Below are positions 46,679-55,926 of a stretch of 64,000 nucleotides of DNA, piece by piece. A program made the translations under genes and the position numbers. Every line of letters starts with the position of its first letter. Position 1 is the first letter of the stretch. Where the stretch lies: contig CAKKNE010000001.1 in NCBI GenBank assembly GCA_918797485.1, positions 3,658,001 through 3,722,000 on the forward strand. The letters run 5' to 3'. Under the pieces are notes generated by a model that saw only the letters and a program-made list of their open reading frames with translations, did no database searches and was not told where the DNA came from. This DNA comes from Pelagomonas calceolata. Taxonomy: Eukaryota; Sar; Pelagophyceae; Pelagomonadales; Pelagomonadaceae.

Positions 46679-47650
46679 TCACGAAGAATCCGCCAAAACA
46701 AGCGCCCGCACCTTGAGCACCATCGCCGTCCGCTGCCACGCGAGCCGGTTCACGAGGAACGCGGGCGCGTCCCCGGGCGCGACGCAGGACACGTGCGTCA
46801 CGCGGCACGACGCGTCGCCGCGGGGCTCGATCAGGTAGCCCGAGCCGCGCACCTCCAGCCGCACGCGGTCCGCGTCGAGCGGCGCGTCCGCGTGGGCCGT
46901 CGACGTCGCGAAGCGTAGGAAGGCGCCGTCATCCCGTGTCGCCGCCGCCGTCGTCAGCACCATGTCGCGCTGGCTCACGGGCCACACGCGCTTGCAGATG
47001 ATATGCGCCGTCGCGACGTTCCCGCGCTGCGTCCAGCCCTCGGCCAGGGCCGGCGGGGGCTCCGTGCAGCTTAGCGGCCGGATCGAATCGCGCAGCGGCT
47101 CCACGACGCTCGGCGCCTGTGCGGCCGCGCGGCCCAGCGCCGCGTCGACGACGGCCGCCGAAGCGTTCACGGTACCGACGGACATGGCGTCGCGCCCGCC
47201 GCCGGCCGCGTCCCGCAGGTAGCGGCCGACGCCCCGTTCCTCCTCCGCGAGGCGCCAGCCCCGCGCCGCGGGGTCGACCGTCGCGTCGGCGTGGACGAGG
47301 TAGGATGCCGCCGCGAGGGCGTCGTCAGGAGGCGCTAAGGGCGCGGCGAAGAGAGCTTCCTGAGGCGTCAGGAGCCGCGAGGGCCGTCGTCGCTTGCGCG
47401 GGCCGCGGAGAGCGAGCACGATGGCCACCGCGGCAGCTGCGACGCCCGCGGCGCGCGCGGGCGAGAGCAGCGCGCAGGCCACCGCGACGACCAGCGCCGC
47501 GACCGCATTGGCATACCACCGGGTGCTGCTCGGCGGCTCGACCGCTGCCCGCGCGACCGGCGCGGCCACGGGAGTGGGTTGCCTCCGCGGCGGCGTCGGT
47601 GGCGGCCGTCTCTCGGCGTGGGTGTCTTTGCACGGGGAGAGGCAAAACAT
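46679..47650 (-). CDS. START-domain lipid-binding-like membrane protein
   Basis: Protein of 323 aa. A Pro-rich N-terminus precedes hydrophobic segments at ~45-80 (NAVAALVVAVACALL, AAGVAAAAVAIVLAL). The C-terminal ~210 residues look like a START/SRPBCC fold: GWRLAEEERGVGRYLRD, KRVWPVSQRDMVLTTAA, GSGYLIEPRGDASCRVTHVSCVAPGDAPAFLVNRLA. Such domains carry sterols or phospholipids between membranes. The order anchor-then-START resembles ER or Golgi lipid-transfer proteins. Ligand unknown. Confidence 0.65.
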   Translation of the reverse strand: MFCLSPCKDTHAERRPPPTPPRRQPTPVAAPVARAAVEPPSSTRWYANAVAALVVAVACALLSPARAAGVAAAAVAIVLALRGPRKRRRPSRLLTPQEALFAAPLAPPDDALAAASYLVHADATVDPAARGWRLAEEERGVGRYLRDAAGGGRDAMSVGTVNASAAVVDAALGRAAAQAPSVVEPLRDSIRPLSCTEPPPALAEGWTQRGNVATAHIICKRVWPVSQRDMVLTTAAATRDDGAFLRFATSTAHADAPLDADRVRLEVRGSGYLIEPRGDASCRVTHVSCVAPGDAPAFLVNRLAWQRTAMVLKVRALVLADSS

Positions 47651-47972
47651 GGTGTGTCGCGCGCCGCTTTTTTCGTGCTGCCACCGCAGAGAGCACGCTT
47701 GCGATAAATAATCGACGTGGCAGAAGCGTCACGGTCCTTGGTTATCTATTCGACGCGCTTTGGCCACACCAGGCTGCGGGGAGTGCTGCAGCCTGGGGGT
47801 GTGAATTTTAACACTGCGCGGCCGCCGAGTCATACACGCAGAGACGCGGGCGCTGCGAAAAAGGTACTGCGAAAAACACAGCTCCTCGTCACGCTGTAGC
47901 GCGGCGCAGCGGGAAAAAGGCTCTGCAAAAAATACACACAGCTCATCCAAAACAGAGCAGCGCAGCGCAGCC
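47651..47972. other. Divergent promoter without the CTAG motif, with a local duplication
   Basis: No gene is seen. Two imperfect copies of a GCTGCGAAAAAGG...ACACAGCTC unit (about 47851-47886 and 47906-47948) sit next to the SNARE gene start. One of only two divergent pairs in the window lacking the CTAG motif. Confidence 0.5.
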
Positions 47973-49067
47973 ATGCCCGACCAGGACACAGATCTATTAC
48001 AAGGCCGCCTGAAAAAACTCACGCGCTCCCCCGCGTCGCGCACCTTCGACACGTGGCAAGCCAGAGACTGCGAGGTCGACCGCGCGAGCGGGACCTTTGC
48101 ATATGCGTCTTCTGATAAACCCCGCAAGGCCCTGACCTTGAGTGGTGCGAAGGTAAGGACGATGGAGCCGTACAAGGGCAAGCCCTTCGTCTTCGTGCTG
48201 GATTTTAGCAGTGGCGAGCCGCTGACGCTCGCAACAACAACAAGTGAAGAACGCGATAAATGGGTCCGCTTCATCAAACAAACGGCCAAATTGTTAGCTG
48301 TGCGCAAACATAAAGCGGGCGAAGGCCTGAACCCGGACCAGGCCTGGCCGGAAGCTAGGCGGTACAAAACGGGCGAAAAAGCAAGCCGCGCTTCCGCAAA
48401 AGACGTCGACCGTTTGCAAGACGAGACGCTGGATGTGGTCGGAAGGATGCGGCGGCAGCTCTCGGGGACACGAGAAATCGCGGCGGCTACTTCTGATACG
48501 TTAAAACAACAAGGGGAGCAGATCGAGCAGACGACGCGCGATCTTGATAGGATGAACCACGAGCTGAAGCAAGCGGACCGGAACCTGTCTCAACTCGAGA
48601 GCTGGCGCATCTTTGGGGGCAAGAGCAAGAAGAAGGGGAGGAAGGCCGAGAAAATGGCCCGGGCGCATTCTAGTAGATTCCCCGACGATGATGCCAAGGA
48701 GGTGTCGCCGCCGCGGCGCCGCCGGTCCTCCAACGACGGTTCGAAGTCGCCCGCGTCACTCCCATCGTCGAGGAAACCGTCGCGTTCGAACATCGTCGAT
48801 GGCCTGGAGGGCCGCGACGCCGACGAGGCGGCGGCGCTGGATACCATAAGGCGCAAGGACGATACAATAAATGCGGGCCTCGACGAGATCGACTCCATGC
48901 TCGACGCTCTAGGTGGCGACGCGCGGCGCATGAACGCGCAGGTGCGGCGCCAGAACTCGCGCCTCGGCGTCATGAACGAAGCACTAGAAGAGAGCGAGGC
49001 GCGGACCGCGCGCGTCAACGCCCGCGCGCGGCACAACGTCGGCTACTACGGGCGGCCCGACCTCTAG
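47973..49067 (+). CDS. Qbc-SNARE (SNAP-25/SNAP-29 type) with an N-terminal PH domain
   Basis: Protein of 364 aa. Residues ~8-108 resemble a pleckstrin-homology domain (LLQGRLKKLTRSPASRTFDTW...FVFVLDFSSGEPLTLATTTSEERDKWVRFIKQT, with the closing Trp). A Qb-type SNARE helix spans ~140-200 (LKQQGEQIEQTTRDLDRMNHELKQADRNL). A Ser/Arg/Lys linker follows, then a Qc-type helix (~295-355, INAGLDEIDSMLDAL...MNAQVRRQNSRLGVMNEALEE). No membrane segment is present, as in SNAP-25 relatives. It would supply two helices to a fusion complex, targeted by phosphoinositide binding. NSF (37070) and syntaxin-5 (54780) lie nearby. Confidence 0.75.
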   Translation: MPDQDTDLLQGRLKKLTRSPASRTFDTWQARDCEVDRASGTFAYASSDKPRKALTLSGAKVRTMEPYKGKPFVFVLDFSSGEPLTLATTTSEERDKWVRFIKQTAKLLAVRKHKAGEGLNPDQAWPEARRYKTGEKASRASAKDVDRLQDETLDVVGRMRRQLSGTREIAAATSDTLKQQGEQIEQTTRDLDRMNHELKQADRNLSQLESWRIFGGKSKKKGRKAEKMARAHSSRFPDDDAKEVSPPRRRRSSNDGSKSPASLPSSRKPSRSNIVDGLEGRDADEAAALDTIRRKDDTINAGLDEIDSMLDALGGDARRMNAQVRRQNSRLGVMNEALEESEARTARVNARARHNVGYYGRPDL

Positions 49068-49195
49068 ACCTGTTGTGTGGTTCTTGACCCCTTGTAAAGC
49101 TTCTTACCTAGTATACCATATCCCGCCGACGGGATACGTTGCCTAGGCCTTCAGAAAGGGCTCACATTACACCACAGGGCGCCGCGCGGGCGCCT

Positions 49196-50371
49196 TCAGT
49201 CCTTCCCGAGCGACGCCCGCCGCCGCGCCTCCTCCTCCTCCTTGAAGCGCTCGAAGGACGCCCGCTGCCTATCAGATAACTTTTCCACCTCCGTCGTTTC
49301 CCGTGTCACAGTTGACAGAGGCTCCTCTACCTTCTTGGCCACAGGCTTGAGCCCCTTCTTGTCGCACAGATACGATATCTCCGCCGTCTGGGCCCGCGGC
49401 AGCGGCTTTAGTGAAGGTAAATCCTCGGACACGACTTCCGACGGCTGGACCATGACCCCCATGCCCGGGGGGCAGTCGAAGTACTCCCTCCCACGGACGA
49501 TGCCCGAGTGCTTGCCGTAGACCGGTCCGCCGACGTCCGGGGGGTCGAACTCCAGGCCCACGAAGGTCCCCGACGCGTAGTCGACGGGGCCCACGTAGCG
49601 CACCGTCGCTGGGGCGCCGGTCTTCGCCATCTTCACGCGGCTCCCTATTTTAATTTTCAGACCTCGCTGGCGCTCCTCGTCCCTCCTGATTTCCACGCGC
49701 TTACCCATGCCGTCGGCCTGCTCCATGAACCTTCTACGCCTTAGGGCTTCGGCCTTCGCGCGCGCGTCGCGGCCCGCCTGGCCCGACTGCATGACCTGGC
49801 CCACACTTTTTATGACCGCATCTATCGACATGAGGTAGTCCACGCAGTCCTTGTGGCCCCGCCTCCGACACAACCATAAAGCATCAGCTCCTCTTGATTT
49901 CTCGGTAAGTCCATCGAAGTACACACACAACGGCTCCGCCACATCTAATGGATTCTGCTTGCCCAGCTCGATGAAGGCCTTGATCAGGCTCAAATAGCCG
50001 TTCAAACACGCCGCATGCAAACCAGTCAGGCCCGTGACCGGGCACGTTGCCAAACAGTACGGCGACGACTTTTCATATCGCTTCACACTATCGAAGACGT
50101 CGTCGTGATAATGACTCTTGCGCTCCCGTCGCCGCTCGATGCCCCAGCCCTTCTCCGGCTTCATCACCTTCGCCAGGAGCTGCCTTGCCTCGAGCGGGTC
50201 CTTCTCCGAAAACGGCTCGACGGGGTGGCAGTTCACCTGGTACTTCCGCAGCCCAAAGGCGTCTCTGCTCCAGAACTCGTCGAGCTGCTGCCGACACGAA
50301 TCCTCGGGCACCCAGGGCACCTCGTCGTCGTCGGACTGGGCGTCCGCCGCGCTCAGCTTCGGGGCGGGCAT
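49196..50371 (-). CDS. CAP-Gly domain protein with ankyrin-like repeats
   Basis: Protein of 391 aa. Ankyrin-like helices cover ~105-190 (TGLTGLHAACLNGYLSLIKAFIEL, ADALWLCRRRGHKDCVDYL). A CAP-Gly domain follows at ~240-315 (IGSRVKMAKTGAPATVRYVGPVDYASGTFVGLEFD...GKHSGIVRGREYFDCPPGMGVMV). It retains the GKHSG groove (GKNDG in classical members) that binds C-terminal EEY/F of tubulin or CLIP proteins. The C-terminus is a charged helix. Likely a microtubule-linked scaffold. Confidence 0.8.
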   Translation of the reverse strand: MPAPKLSAADAQSDDDEVPWVPEDSCRQQLDEFWSRDAFGLRKYQVNCHPVEPFSEKDPLEARQLLAKVMKPEKGWGIERRRERKSHYHDDVFDSVKRYEKSSPYCLATCPVTGLTGLHAACLNGYLSLIKAFIELGKQNPLDVAEPLCVYFDGLTEKSRGADALWLCRRRGHKDCVDYLMSIDAVIKSVGQVMQSGQAGRDARAKAEALRRRRFMEQADGMGKRVEIRRDEERQRGLKIKIGSRVKMAKTGAPATVRYVGPVDYASGTFVGLEFDPPDVGGPVYGKHSGIVRGREYFDCPPGMGVMVQPSEVVSEDLPSLKPLPRAQTAEISYLCDKKGLKPVAKKVEEPLSTVTRETTEVEKLSDRQRASFERFKEEEEARRRASLGKD

Positions 50372-50476
50372 GGCTCCGGCTGCCGTCGGGCAGCCGACGT
50401 GGCGGGGAAAAGGCAGCTGCTGGCCCGTGTTATCCTGTGGCGCTTGTCACGCGTTAAGCTCCCGCAAAAAAGCGAG

Positions 50477-50500
50477 CTAGCGTCCGTAAAGACACTAGCA
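50477..50500 (+). promoter_or_regulatory. CTAG-type motif in a divergent promoter
   Basis: CTAGCG, TCC, GTAAAGACACTAGCA. It is 106 bp from the start at 50371 and 78 bp from the start at 50578. Confidence 0.6.
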
Positions 50501-50577
50501 CGATATTTGCGATTTTGCATGCACATCTTTGAGCGCGCTGCCCGAAACTGCAGCCTGATGAACCCCGGCGTGCGCTA

Positions 50578-53199
50578 ATGAATACGTCCGTGGGTTCCAT
50601 CCTGCTCTCTTGCCTCGCCGCCGCCGCCGCAGCGGATATCGGCAGCACATCATACTGCTCCATCACAGACAAGGATACAGACAACGAGCAGCTCTTAGTA
50701 ACCGAGGACGGAGGTTGTTCGCTCGACGATTCGGTGACATGGTCCTTTGACAACTCCCTCGTAATCGAGTTCGAGACACGCGGCTGCGCCGAGGTCACCT
50801 GCACGACACCTATAAGCGGATACCAGGCTGCTCCCTATGTGCCACATTGGTACTTCGAGCCGTTTCGCTCGTCACTCAGCTCTTCGGATCGGGAGACGCC
50901 TGATCTTTGGTGGATCTCGCGCGCATCAGACTATGGCTTCGGTGCCTATGGGGGTTGGTCGCACGCAATTTCTGGTAGTGGTGACGGCAACTCGCATGAC
51001 ATGAGCGTAGCATCTATTCCGACCGAGTGGCACAAGTGGCGCATTATCTTTTCAACCAGGGAAAACTGTGTGTACCTCGATGATTGGACGGTCGACGGCG
51101 TGAGAGTTGGGTTTGGGGAAGCCGCGTCGCCAAGCAACGCCGTCTCCTACTGCTCCGCATACGGAACGACAACCTACCTCGGCTTTGCCGCACATGTCGG
51201 AACTTTCGCTTACGTGCGCAACTTCACGAAAAGTATCCCCTCCGGATGTACAGCCTCGGAAGACGACGCCATGTGTTCCTGTGGAATCAGCGCAACGAAC
51301 GAGGAGGGCGACTATTGCTGCGATCAAATATGCGGAAAGTGTGGCGGGTCGGGCTGTGGCAGTTTCGTTGATGACGACGACGTGCTGTGCTGCGCGGGCT
51401 CTATATTAGATGCCGGGGTCTACTGCGCATCGCCTTCGGAGGTCGGTTGCATCATTAGGAGCCCAACGGCACGCCCAACACCGCGGCCAGTTCATCCGAC
51501 GCCCCGGCCGACGGACTTCGACGGAACTTTCGACGACAGCAGCATCCGCACGGCCGTCGCGGCGTGGCTCTCGAACCCGACGGCCGCCGAGGCGACGTAC
51601 GGCCACATTTCTACGTGGGAGACTGGCGGGGTGACGGACATGTCGTATTTGTTTTGTGGGTATGAATACAATAGCAACTGCAACACGGCCGCGGCGTCCT
51701 TCAACGAGGACGTAGGCGCGTGGGACACCTCTGGCGTCACGGCTATGAACCACATGTTCTACAAAGCCCCGGCCTTTAACCGAGACATCGGTGGTTGGGC
51801 GGTCCACAGCGTCACGGATATGCTCGCCATGTTCAACAGCGCCTCGGCCTTTAACCAGGACATCGGTGGTTGGGCGGTCCACAGCGCCACGAATATGCAC
51901 GGGATGTTCGCCTATGCCTCGTCATTTAACCAAGACATCGGCGATTGGGACACCTCAGGCGTCACAAGCATGGACTACATGTTCTACTCTGCCTCGGCCT
52001 TCGACCAGGACCTCGGTGGTTGGGCGGTCGACCGCGTCACTACCATGAGCAACCTGTTCAACCAGGCCTCGTCTTTTAATCAAGACATCGGCGCGTGGGA
52101 CACCTCCGGCGTCACGGATATGTCCTATATGTTCAGTGGCGCCTCGGCCTTCGACCAGGACCTCGGCTGGTGCCTGGACGGCGTGGACCTGAGCAACGCG
52201 TTCGGCTACACCCCGTGCGCGTCGACGTCGTGCGGCGTCAAGAAATGCCTGATGTCCGACAGCACCATCCGAACCGCAGTCGCGGCGTGGCTCTCGGATA
52301 GCGCCACCGCCGAGGCGACGTACGGCCACATTTCTACGTGGGACACATCAGGGGTGACGGACATGTCGTATTTGTTTTGTGCGTATTCAGGAAATAGTGA
52401 TTGCAACACGGCAGCGGCGTCCTTTAACGAAGCTATCGGCGCGTGGGACACTTCTGGCGTCAAGACGATGTACAACATGTTCGCCTCGGCCTCGGCCTTT
52501 AATCAAGACATCGGTGATTGGGAGGTCGACAGCGTCACGGATATGCGCTGGATGTTCAGTGGCGCCTCGGCCTTTAACCAGGACCTCGGCTGGTGCGTGG
52601 ACGACGACGTTTTTGGCACTGGCGCCTACGCCGTTCAAAACTCCTTAATGTACACCCCGTGCGCGAAGACGGCGTGCGGTGTTGGGTTCAGGGACACGAA
52701 CGGTGTTTGCCACTATACCAAAGAAAAAAGGAAATCTAGCAACGACGACGACGGAGCAGTCATCGCCGGCGTGGCCGCGGCCGCTGCACTCCTGCTAGCC
52801 GTCGGCGCCTTTTGGTTCTATCGTCGCCGCAAGGCCTCCACGATGGATAATAAGGCCAACGAGCCGAATGGTGCCAATCCAGAGCCGACCGAACTGTCAG
52901 CACCGGAAGAGGCCACGTCCCCCAAGGAAGAAGAGGCAACCATTCCCGTCGCTTCGGAAGCCGAGGAGGAGGGTCTCACGGAGCAACCGCCGCCGCCGCC
53001 GCGAAGGTGGTTCTCACGCGCTGAGCCCGAACCGGCCGCGCCGAAAGCCGAAGAGATGTACAACCAGATAGCCGCCTGGTACAAGGAGAACGCCGCCTTG
53101 CGCGCGACCTGGGGCGCGTACCCGGAACCCGACGACTTCCAGACATGGGCGGGCTTCGTCGCGGTGACAAACGCATTCCTCGACCGCGAGACCGGCTAA
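50578..53199 (+). CDS. Large BspA-type (DUF285) receptor-like transmembrane protein
   Basis: Protein of 873 aa. Signal peptide (~1-20); an N-terminal globular ectodomain (~21-225, several aromatic and Cys residues, possibly a lectin-like sandwich); a Cys-rich knot (~227-285); a Pro/Thr-Arg linker ([18 protein letters not shown]). Two blocks of DUF285 units follow (~320-555 and ~560-690), each closed by a Cys cap (LGWCLDG..., LGWCVDD...). One membrane helix lies at ~726-748 ([26 protein letters not shown]). A Pro/Glu-rich cytosolic tail ends in a ~45-aa module ([17 protein letters not shown]...[13 protein letters not shown]). It is probably a cell-surface adhesion or recognition receptor. The paralogue at 4607 has the repeat block only. 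Confidence 0.8.
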   Translation: MNTSVGSILLSCLAAAAAADIGSTSYCSITDKDTDNEQLLVTEDGGCSLDDSVTWSFDNSLVIEFETRGCAEVTCTTPISGYQAAPYVPHWYFEPFRSSLSSSDRETPDLWWISRASDYGFGAYGGWSHAISGSGDGNSHDMSVASIPTEWHKWRIIFSTRENCVYLDDWTVDGVRVGFGEAASPSNAVSYCSAYGTTTYLGFAAHVGTFAYVRNFTKSIPSGCTASEDDAMCSCGISATNEEGDYCCDQICGKCGGSGCGSFVDDDDVLCCAGSILDAGVYCASPSEVGCIIRSPTARPTPRPVHPTPRPTDFDGTFDDSSIRTAVAAWLSNPTAAEATYGHISTWETGGVTDMSYLFCGYEYNSNCNTAAASFNEDVGAWDTSGVTAMNHMFYKAPAFNRDIGGWAVHSVTDMLAMFNSASAFNQDIGGWAVHSATNMHGMFAYASSFNQDIGDWDTSGVTSMDYMFYSASAFDQDLGGWAVDRVTTMSNLFNQASSFNQDIGAWDTSGVTDMSYMFSGASAFDQDLGWCLDGVDLSNAFGYTPCASTSCGVKKCLMSDSTIRTAVAAWLSDSATAEATYGHISTWDTSGVTDMSYLFCAYSGNSDCNTAAASFNEAIGAWDTSGVKTMYNMFASASAFNQDIGDWEVDSVTDMRWMFSGASAFNQDLGWCVDDDVFGTGAYAVQNSLMYTPCAKTACGVGFRDTNGVCHYTKEKRKSSNDDDGAVIAGVAAAAALLLAVGAFWFYRRRKASTMDNKANEPNGANPEPTELSAPEEATSPKEEEATIPVASEAEEEGLTEQPPPPPRRWFSRAEPEPAAPKAEEMYNQIAAWYKENAALRATWGAYPEPDDFQTWAGFVAVTNAFLDRETG

Positions 53200-53230
53200 G
53201 TACACTTACTAGAGAAGGGGCCCCAACGCC

Positions 53231-54481
53231 TCACGCCGGCTGCGCGCACGCGAGCGCCTGGCGGTAGCCCCGCAGCACGGCCATGACGACGCGCCGCTCC
53301 GACGCCACCGACGCGCCCAGCACGCGGAGCACGTGCGCCCGCGCGTTCGCGGAGATGTTCGCGGCGGCCGCCGGGTGGGCCTCGGCCCACGTCAAACGCT
53401 CTTCCAGGTCCGACCAGTCGCGCTTAACCGGCACGTAGTGCACGAAGGGCTCGAGCGCGCCCTCGAGGGCCCAGGTTTCCATCGTCGGCGCCGGCATGAC
53501 CACGACCGAGTCCGTGTAGAGCTGCCACTTCAGGCCCGTCGCGACGTCGTTGCCCTCGTTCGAGAGCTGGTACTTGCACCGCCCGAAGTCGGCGATCGTC
53601 GCCTTGGGCTTGACCGAGTCCCTTAGTAATCCCTTGGTGGCGGCGCCGGCGCCGGCCGTGATCCCACTAAAACCCACGTCCAATTTGATTCCAGCGACGC
53701 TCTCCGTGGTACCAAAACGCGTCACGAGCTCGAGCCGCGTGTTTAAGGGGACGTTCGCGTACTTTTTGACGTCGCGGTCGCGTTTCGAAACCTTCGCCTC
53801 GTAGGCGCGGTACGCCGGGATCTGGCCCGTCGTGCCGCCGCGCCACATGGCGCACTTCTCCCGCCCCAGAAACTTGGGCAGCGTGTGTTCCACAGTCTGC
53901 TGGAGGAGCCGCAGGCCGCCCGCGTGGCGCCCCGTGTGCAGCGGCAAGAGCACGGCCTGGTCGCGCGTCCCGACCTTCCGCGCCTTCGTGAGGTAGGCGC
54001 CCTCCATCGCGCGCGTCGTGTCGCCGAAGCGGAAGCCCCATCTTAATGAAGGCGGCAGAACCACCAAGGGCGTCGCCCGCGAATAGGCCTCGAGCAGGCA
54101 CGACAGCTCCGAGTAGTAGGCGTGCAGCTTGCCGTCCGTCGCCTGGGTGCAGGCCGCGACCTGCCCCGTCGTCTGCAGGAGCAGCGAATCGAAGGGCTGT
54201 TCGCCTTTCTTCAGCCCGCACGTCCCCGGCGCGCTCGCGCCGTCGGCACGCGCCGCGAGGCCCGCGCAGATCTGGCAGATTATTGGTGTCGAGGACGAGC
54301 ACGCCGCTCTTGCTAAGTACTTCTCGACGCGCCAGGCCTCGTCCGCGTTTAATGAATCGTCGTCGAGCTGGGGCACGGCCCACGCCGGCGAGCAGACGTG
54401 CCAGAGGCCGTCGCGCGTGTCGTCGTAGTGTTGTGCCGTGGTTACTGCCACGCAGGCTCCCAGGAGGGCGAGGTGGCGCAT
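53231..54481 (-). CDS. GT90-family (CAP10/POGLUT-like) glycosyltransferase
   Basis: Protein of 416 aa. Signal peptide MRHLALLGACVAVTTA. The C-terminal half carries the GT90 hallmark: CKYQLSNEGNDVATGLKWQLYTDSVVVMP, then a conserved Glu/Pro-Val segment (ALEPFVHYVPVKRDWSDLEERL) and the NANARAHV-like helix. GT90 enzymes transfer xylose, glucose or related sugars in the ER or Golgi. The N-terminal half has Cys pairs (CQICAGL...CGLKKGEQ). Donor and acceptor unknown. Stop codon is 31 bp from the BspA-type receptor's. Confidence 0.75.
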   Translation of the reverse strand: MRHLALLGACVAVTTAQHYDDTRDGLWHVCSPAWAVPQLDDDSLNADEAWRVEKYLARAACSSSTPIICQICAGLAARADGASAPGTCGLKKGEQPFDSLLLQTTGQVAACTQATDGKLHAYYSELSCLLEAYSRATPLVVLPPSLRWGFRFGDTTRAMEGAYLTKARKVGTRDQAVLLPLHTGRHAGGLRLLQQTVEHTLPKFLGREKCAMWRGGTTGQIPAYRAYEAKVSKRDRDVKKYANVPLNTRLELVTRFGTTESVAGIKLDVGFSGITAGAGAATKGLLRDSVKPKATIADFGRCKYQLSNEGNDVATGLKWQLYTDSVVVMPAPTMETWALEGALEPFVHYVPVKRDWSDLEERLTWAEAHPAAAANISANARAHVLRVLGASVASERRVVMAVLRGYRQALACAQPA

Positions 54482-54635
54482 CGTGCAATCGTTGAGTGTC
54501 GGCCGTCGGAAACGCTTAAAATGTGACGCCGGGGTGCACGCGCGTCACGAATTCGGTCGCGCACCCACAGAACGACTTTCCTGTTTTTCCCGTCACCGTC
54601 GGCGCCGTCGGCCACACGAGTTAATCAAGCGCAAG

Positions 54636-54659
54636 CTAGCTCCAGTAACACACTAGCAA
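54636..54659 (+). promoter_or_regulatory. CTAG-type motif in a divergent promoter
   Basis: CTAGCT, CCA, GTAACACACTAGCAA. It is 155 bp from the start at 54481 and 121 bp from the start at 54780. Confidence 0.6.
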
Positions 54660-54779
54660 GCACAAGCAAGCGCCGCGCCAGCCGCTCTGCGAGATTATTG
54701 CCTGCGAGTTAGAGCACGCAAACGTGCTAATTTTTACTGAGCCCCGACCGCATCGCTGCGGCAGCACGTCGTAACACAT

Positions 54780-55763
54780 ATGACTGATCGCCTCCTCGAG
54801 TTCCGCAGCGCCTGCCGCTTGGCAAGGAGACGCCTCGGCGTCGGCCCGCCTGCTCCAGCCCCGCTGCCGGCGCTGCACACGTCGCTGGCCGCGCGCCGCG
54901 CGACGCAAGTGAACGCGAAGCTGACGGAAATCGACGGAAGACTCGCGAATTTGCGCGCGGCGGCCGGGCGCGAGCACGACGCCGGCACGAATAGTTTCGA
55001 CGCCGCGGCGCAGGCCGCCGAGCGCGACTGCGCCTGGGCCGACCGCGCTCTGCGGACCATGGAGGGCGACGCCAATCAAGCGTCGGGGTCGCGGCGAGGC
55101 CACGAGCGCGCGATGGCACAGTGCCTGCGGTCGAAGCTCTCCGAGCGTCTGGAGGCCCTGCAGGAGGCGATGAAGGCCAGACAGCGGGCCCTCAAGGTCC
55201 AGCACAAGCGGAGGACGAAATTCAGCCACGCGGGCCCGGCGATCTCGACGCGCGTCCAATTGGACACGCCGCTCTTCTCGACGGCCTTCGTGCCCAAGCA
55301 CGCCGTTGTTGAACCACCGAAGCAAGCCCCAAAACCGAAGCCGCCGCCGCCGCCGATGACAGATCCTTTTGCGATGTCGTCGGCGTTCTCCACCCAAACC
55401 GGCATGCGGTCAAGACGGCCTCAACAGGTGGAGGAGACGTCGAGATTAGAGCGGCAGCAGCAGCAGCAGCGGCAGCAGCTGGTGCTCGAGCAGAACGCGC
55501 GGCAGCGGTTGGACCATGCTTTAGATGTGGAAAAAGAGATCGGGAAGCTCGGCGAGGTCTTTTCGAGGTTTGCTGGTCTCGTGGCGCAGCAGGCCGAGGT
55601 CGTCGAGCGGCTCGACGACGACGTCGAGGCGTCGCGTGCGGATGTGGATGCGGGCCATAGCGAGTTGACGCGCGCGCACGAGCGGATTCGCGGGAACCGG
55701 GCCTTGTACCTGAAGATCTTCGGGATCATTGGGGCGCTTACGGTGTGGACGGTCATGTTCTAA
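54780..55763 (+). CDS. Syntaxin-5 (Sed5-type) Qa-SNARE
   Basis: Protein of 327 aa. The N-terminal TDRLLEFRSACRL matches the Sly1-binding peptide of syntaxin-5. An Habc-like helical part follows. The SNARE helix (~235-300) reads ALDVEKEIGKLGEVFSRFAGLVAQQAEVVERLDDD, with the zero-layer Gln. ALYLKIFGIIGALTVWTVMF is the C-terminal membrane anchor, and LKIF matches yeast Sed5. It mediates ER-Golgi and intra-Golgi fusion with NSF recycling it. The central linker has a Pro/Lys-rich tract and a short poly-Gln run. Confidence 0.85.
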   Translation: MTDRLLEFRSACRLARRRLGVGPPAPAPLPALHTSLAARRATQVNAKLTEIDGRLANLRAAAGREHDAGTNSFDAAAQAAERDCAWADRALRTMEGDANQASGSRRGHERAMAQCLRSKLSERLEALQEAMKARQRALKVQHKRRTKFSHAGPAISTRVQLDTPLFSTAFVPKHAVVEPPKQAPKPKPPPPPMTDPFAMSSAFSTQTGMRSRRPQQVEETSRLERQQQQQRQQLVLEQNARQRLDHALDVEKEIGKLGEVFSRFAGLVAQQAEVVERLDDDVEASRADVDAGHSELTRAHERIRGNRALYLKIFGIIGALTVWTVMF

Positions 55764-55926
55764 GTTTATTTGTTGTGTTGCTCAGGCTTTGCTAGTCGCC
55801 ATCCGGCCGGCGCGGGGTCTGCGTGACCGTCCCGCCCCCCGTTCGAAGAAGAAGATTGGCCACACCTCGCCAGCGCGACCCAGATCGGCGCGTTCCATGT
55901 TGTACAGTCCTACCACATTAGTAAAT

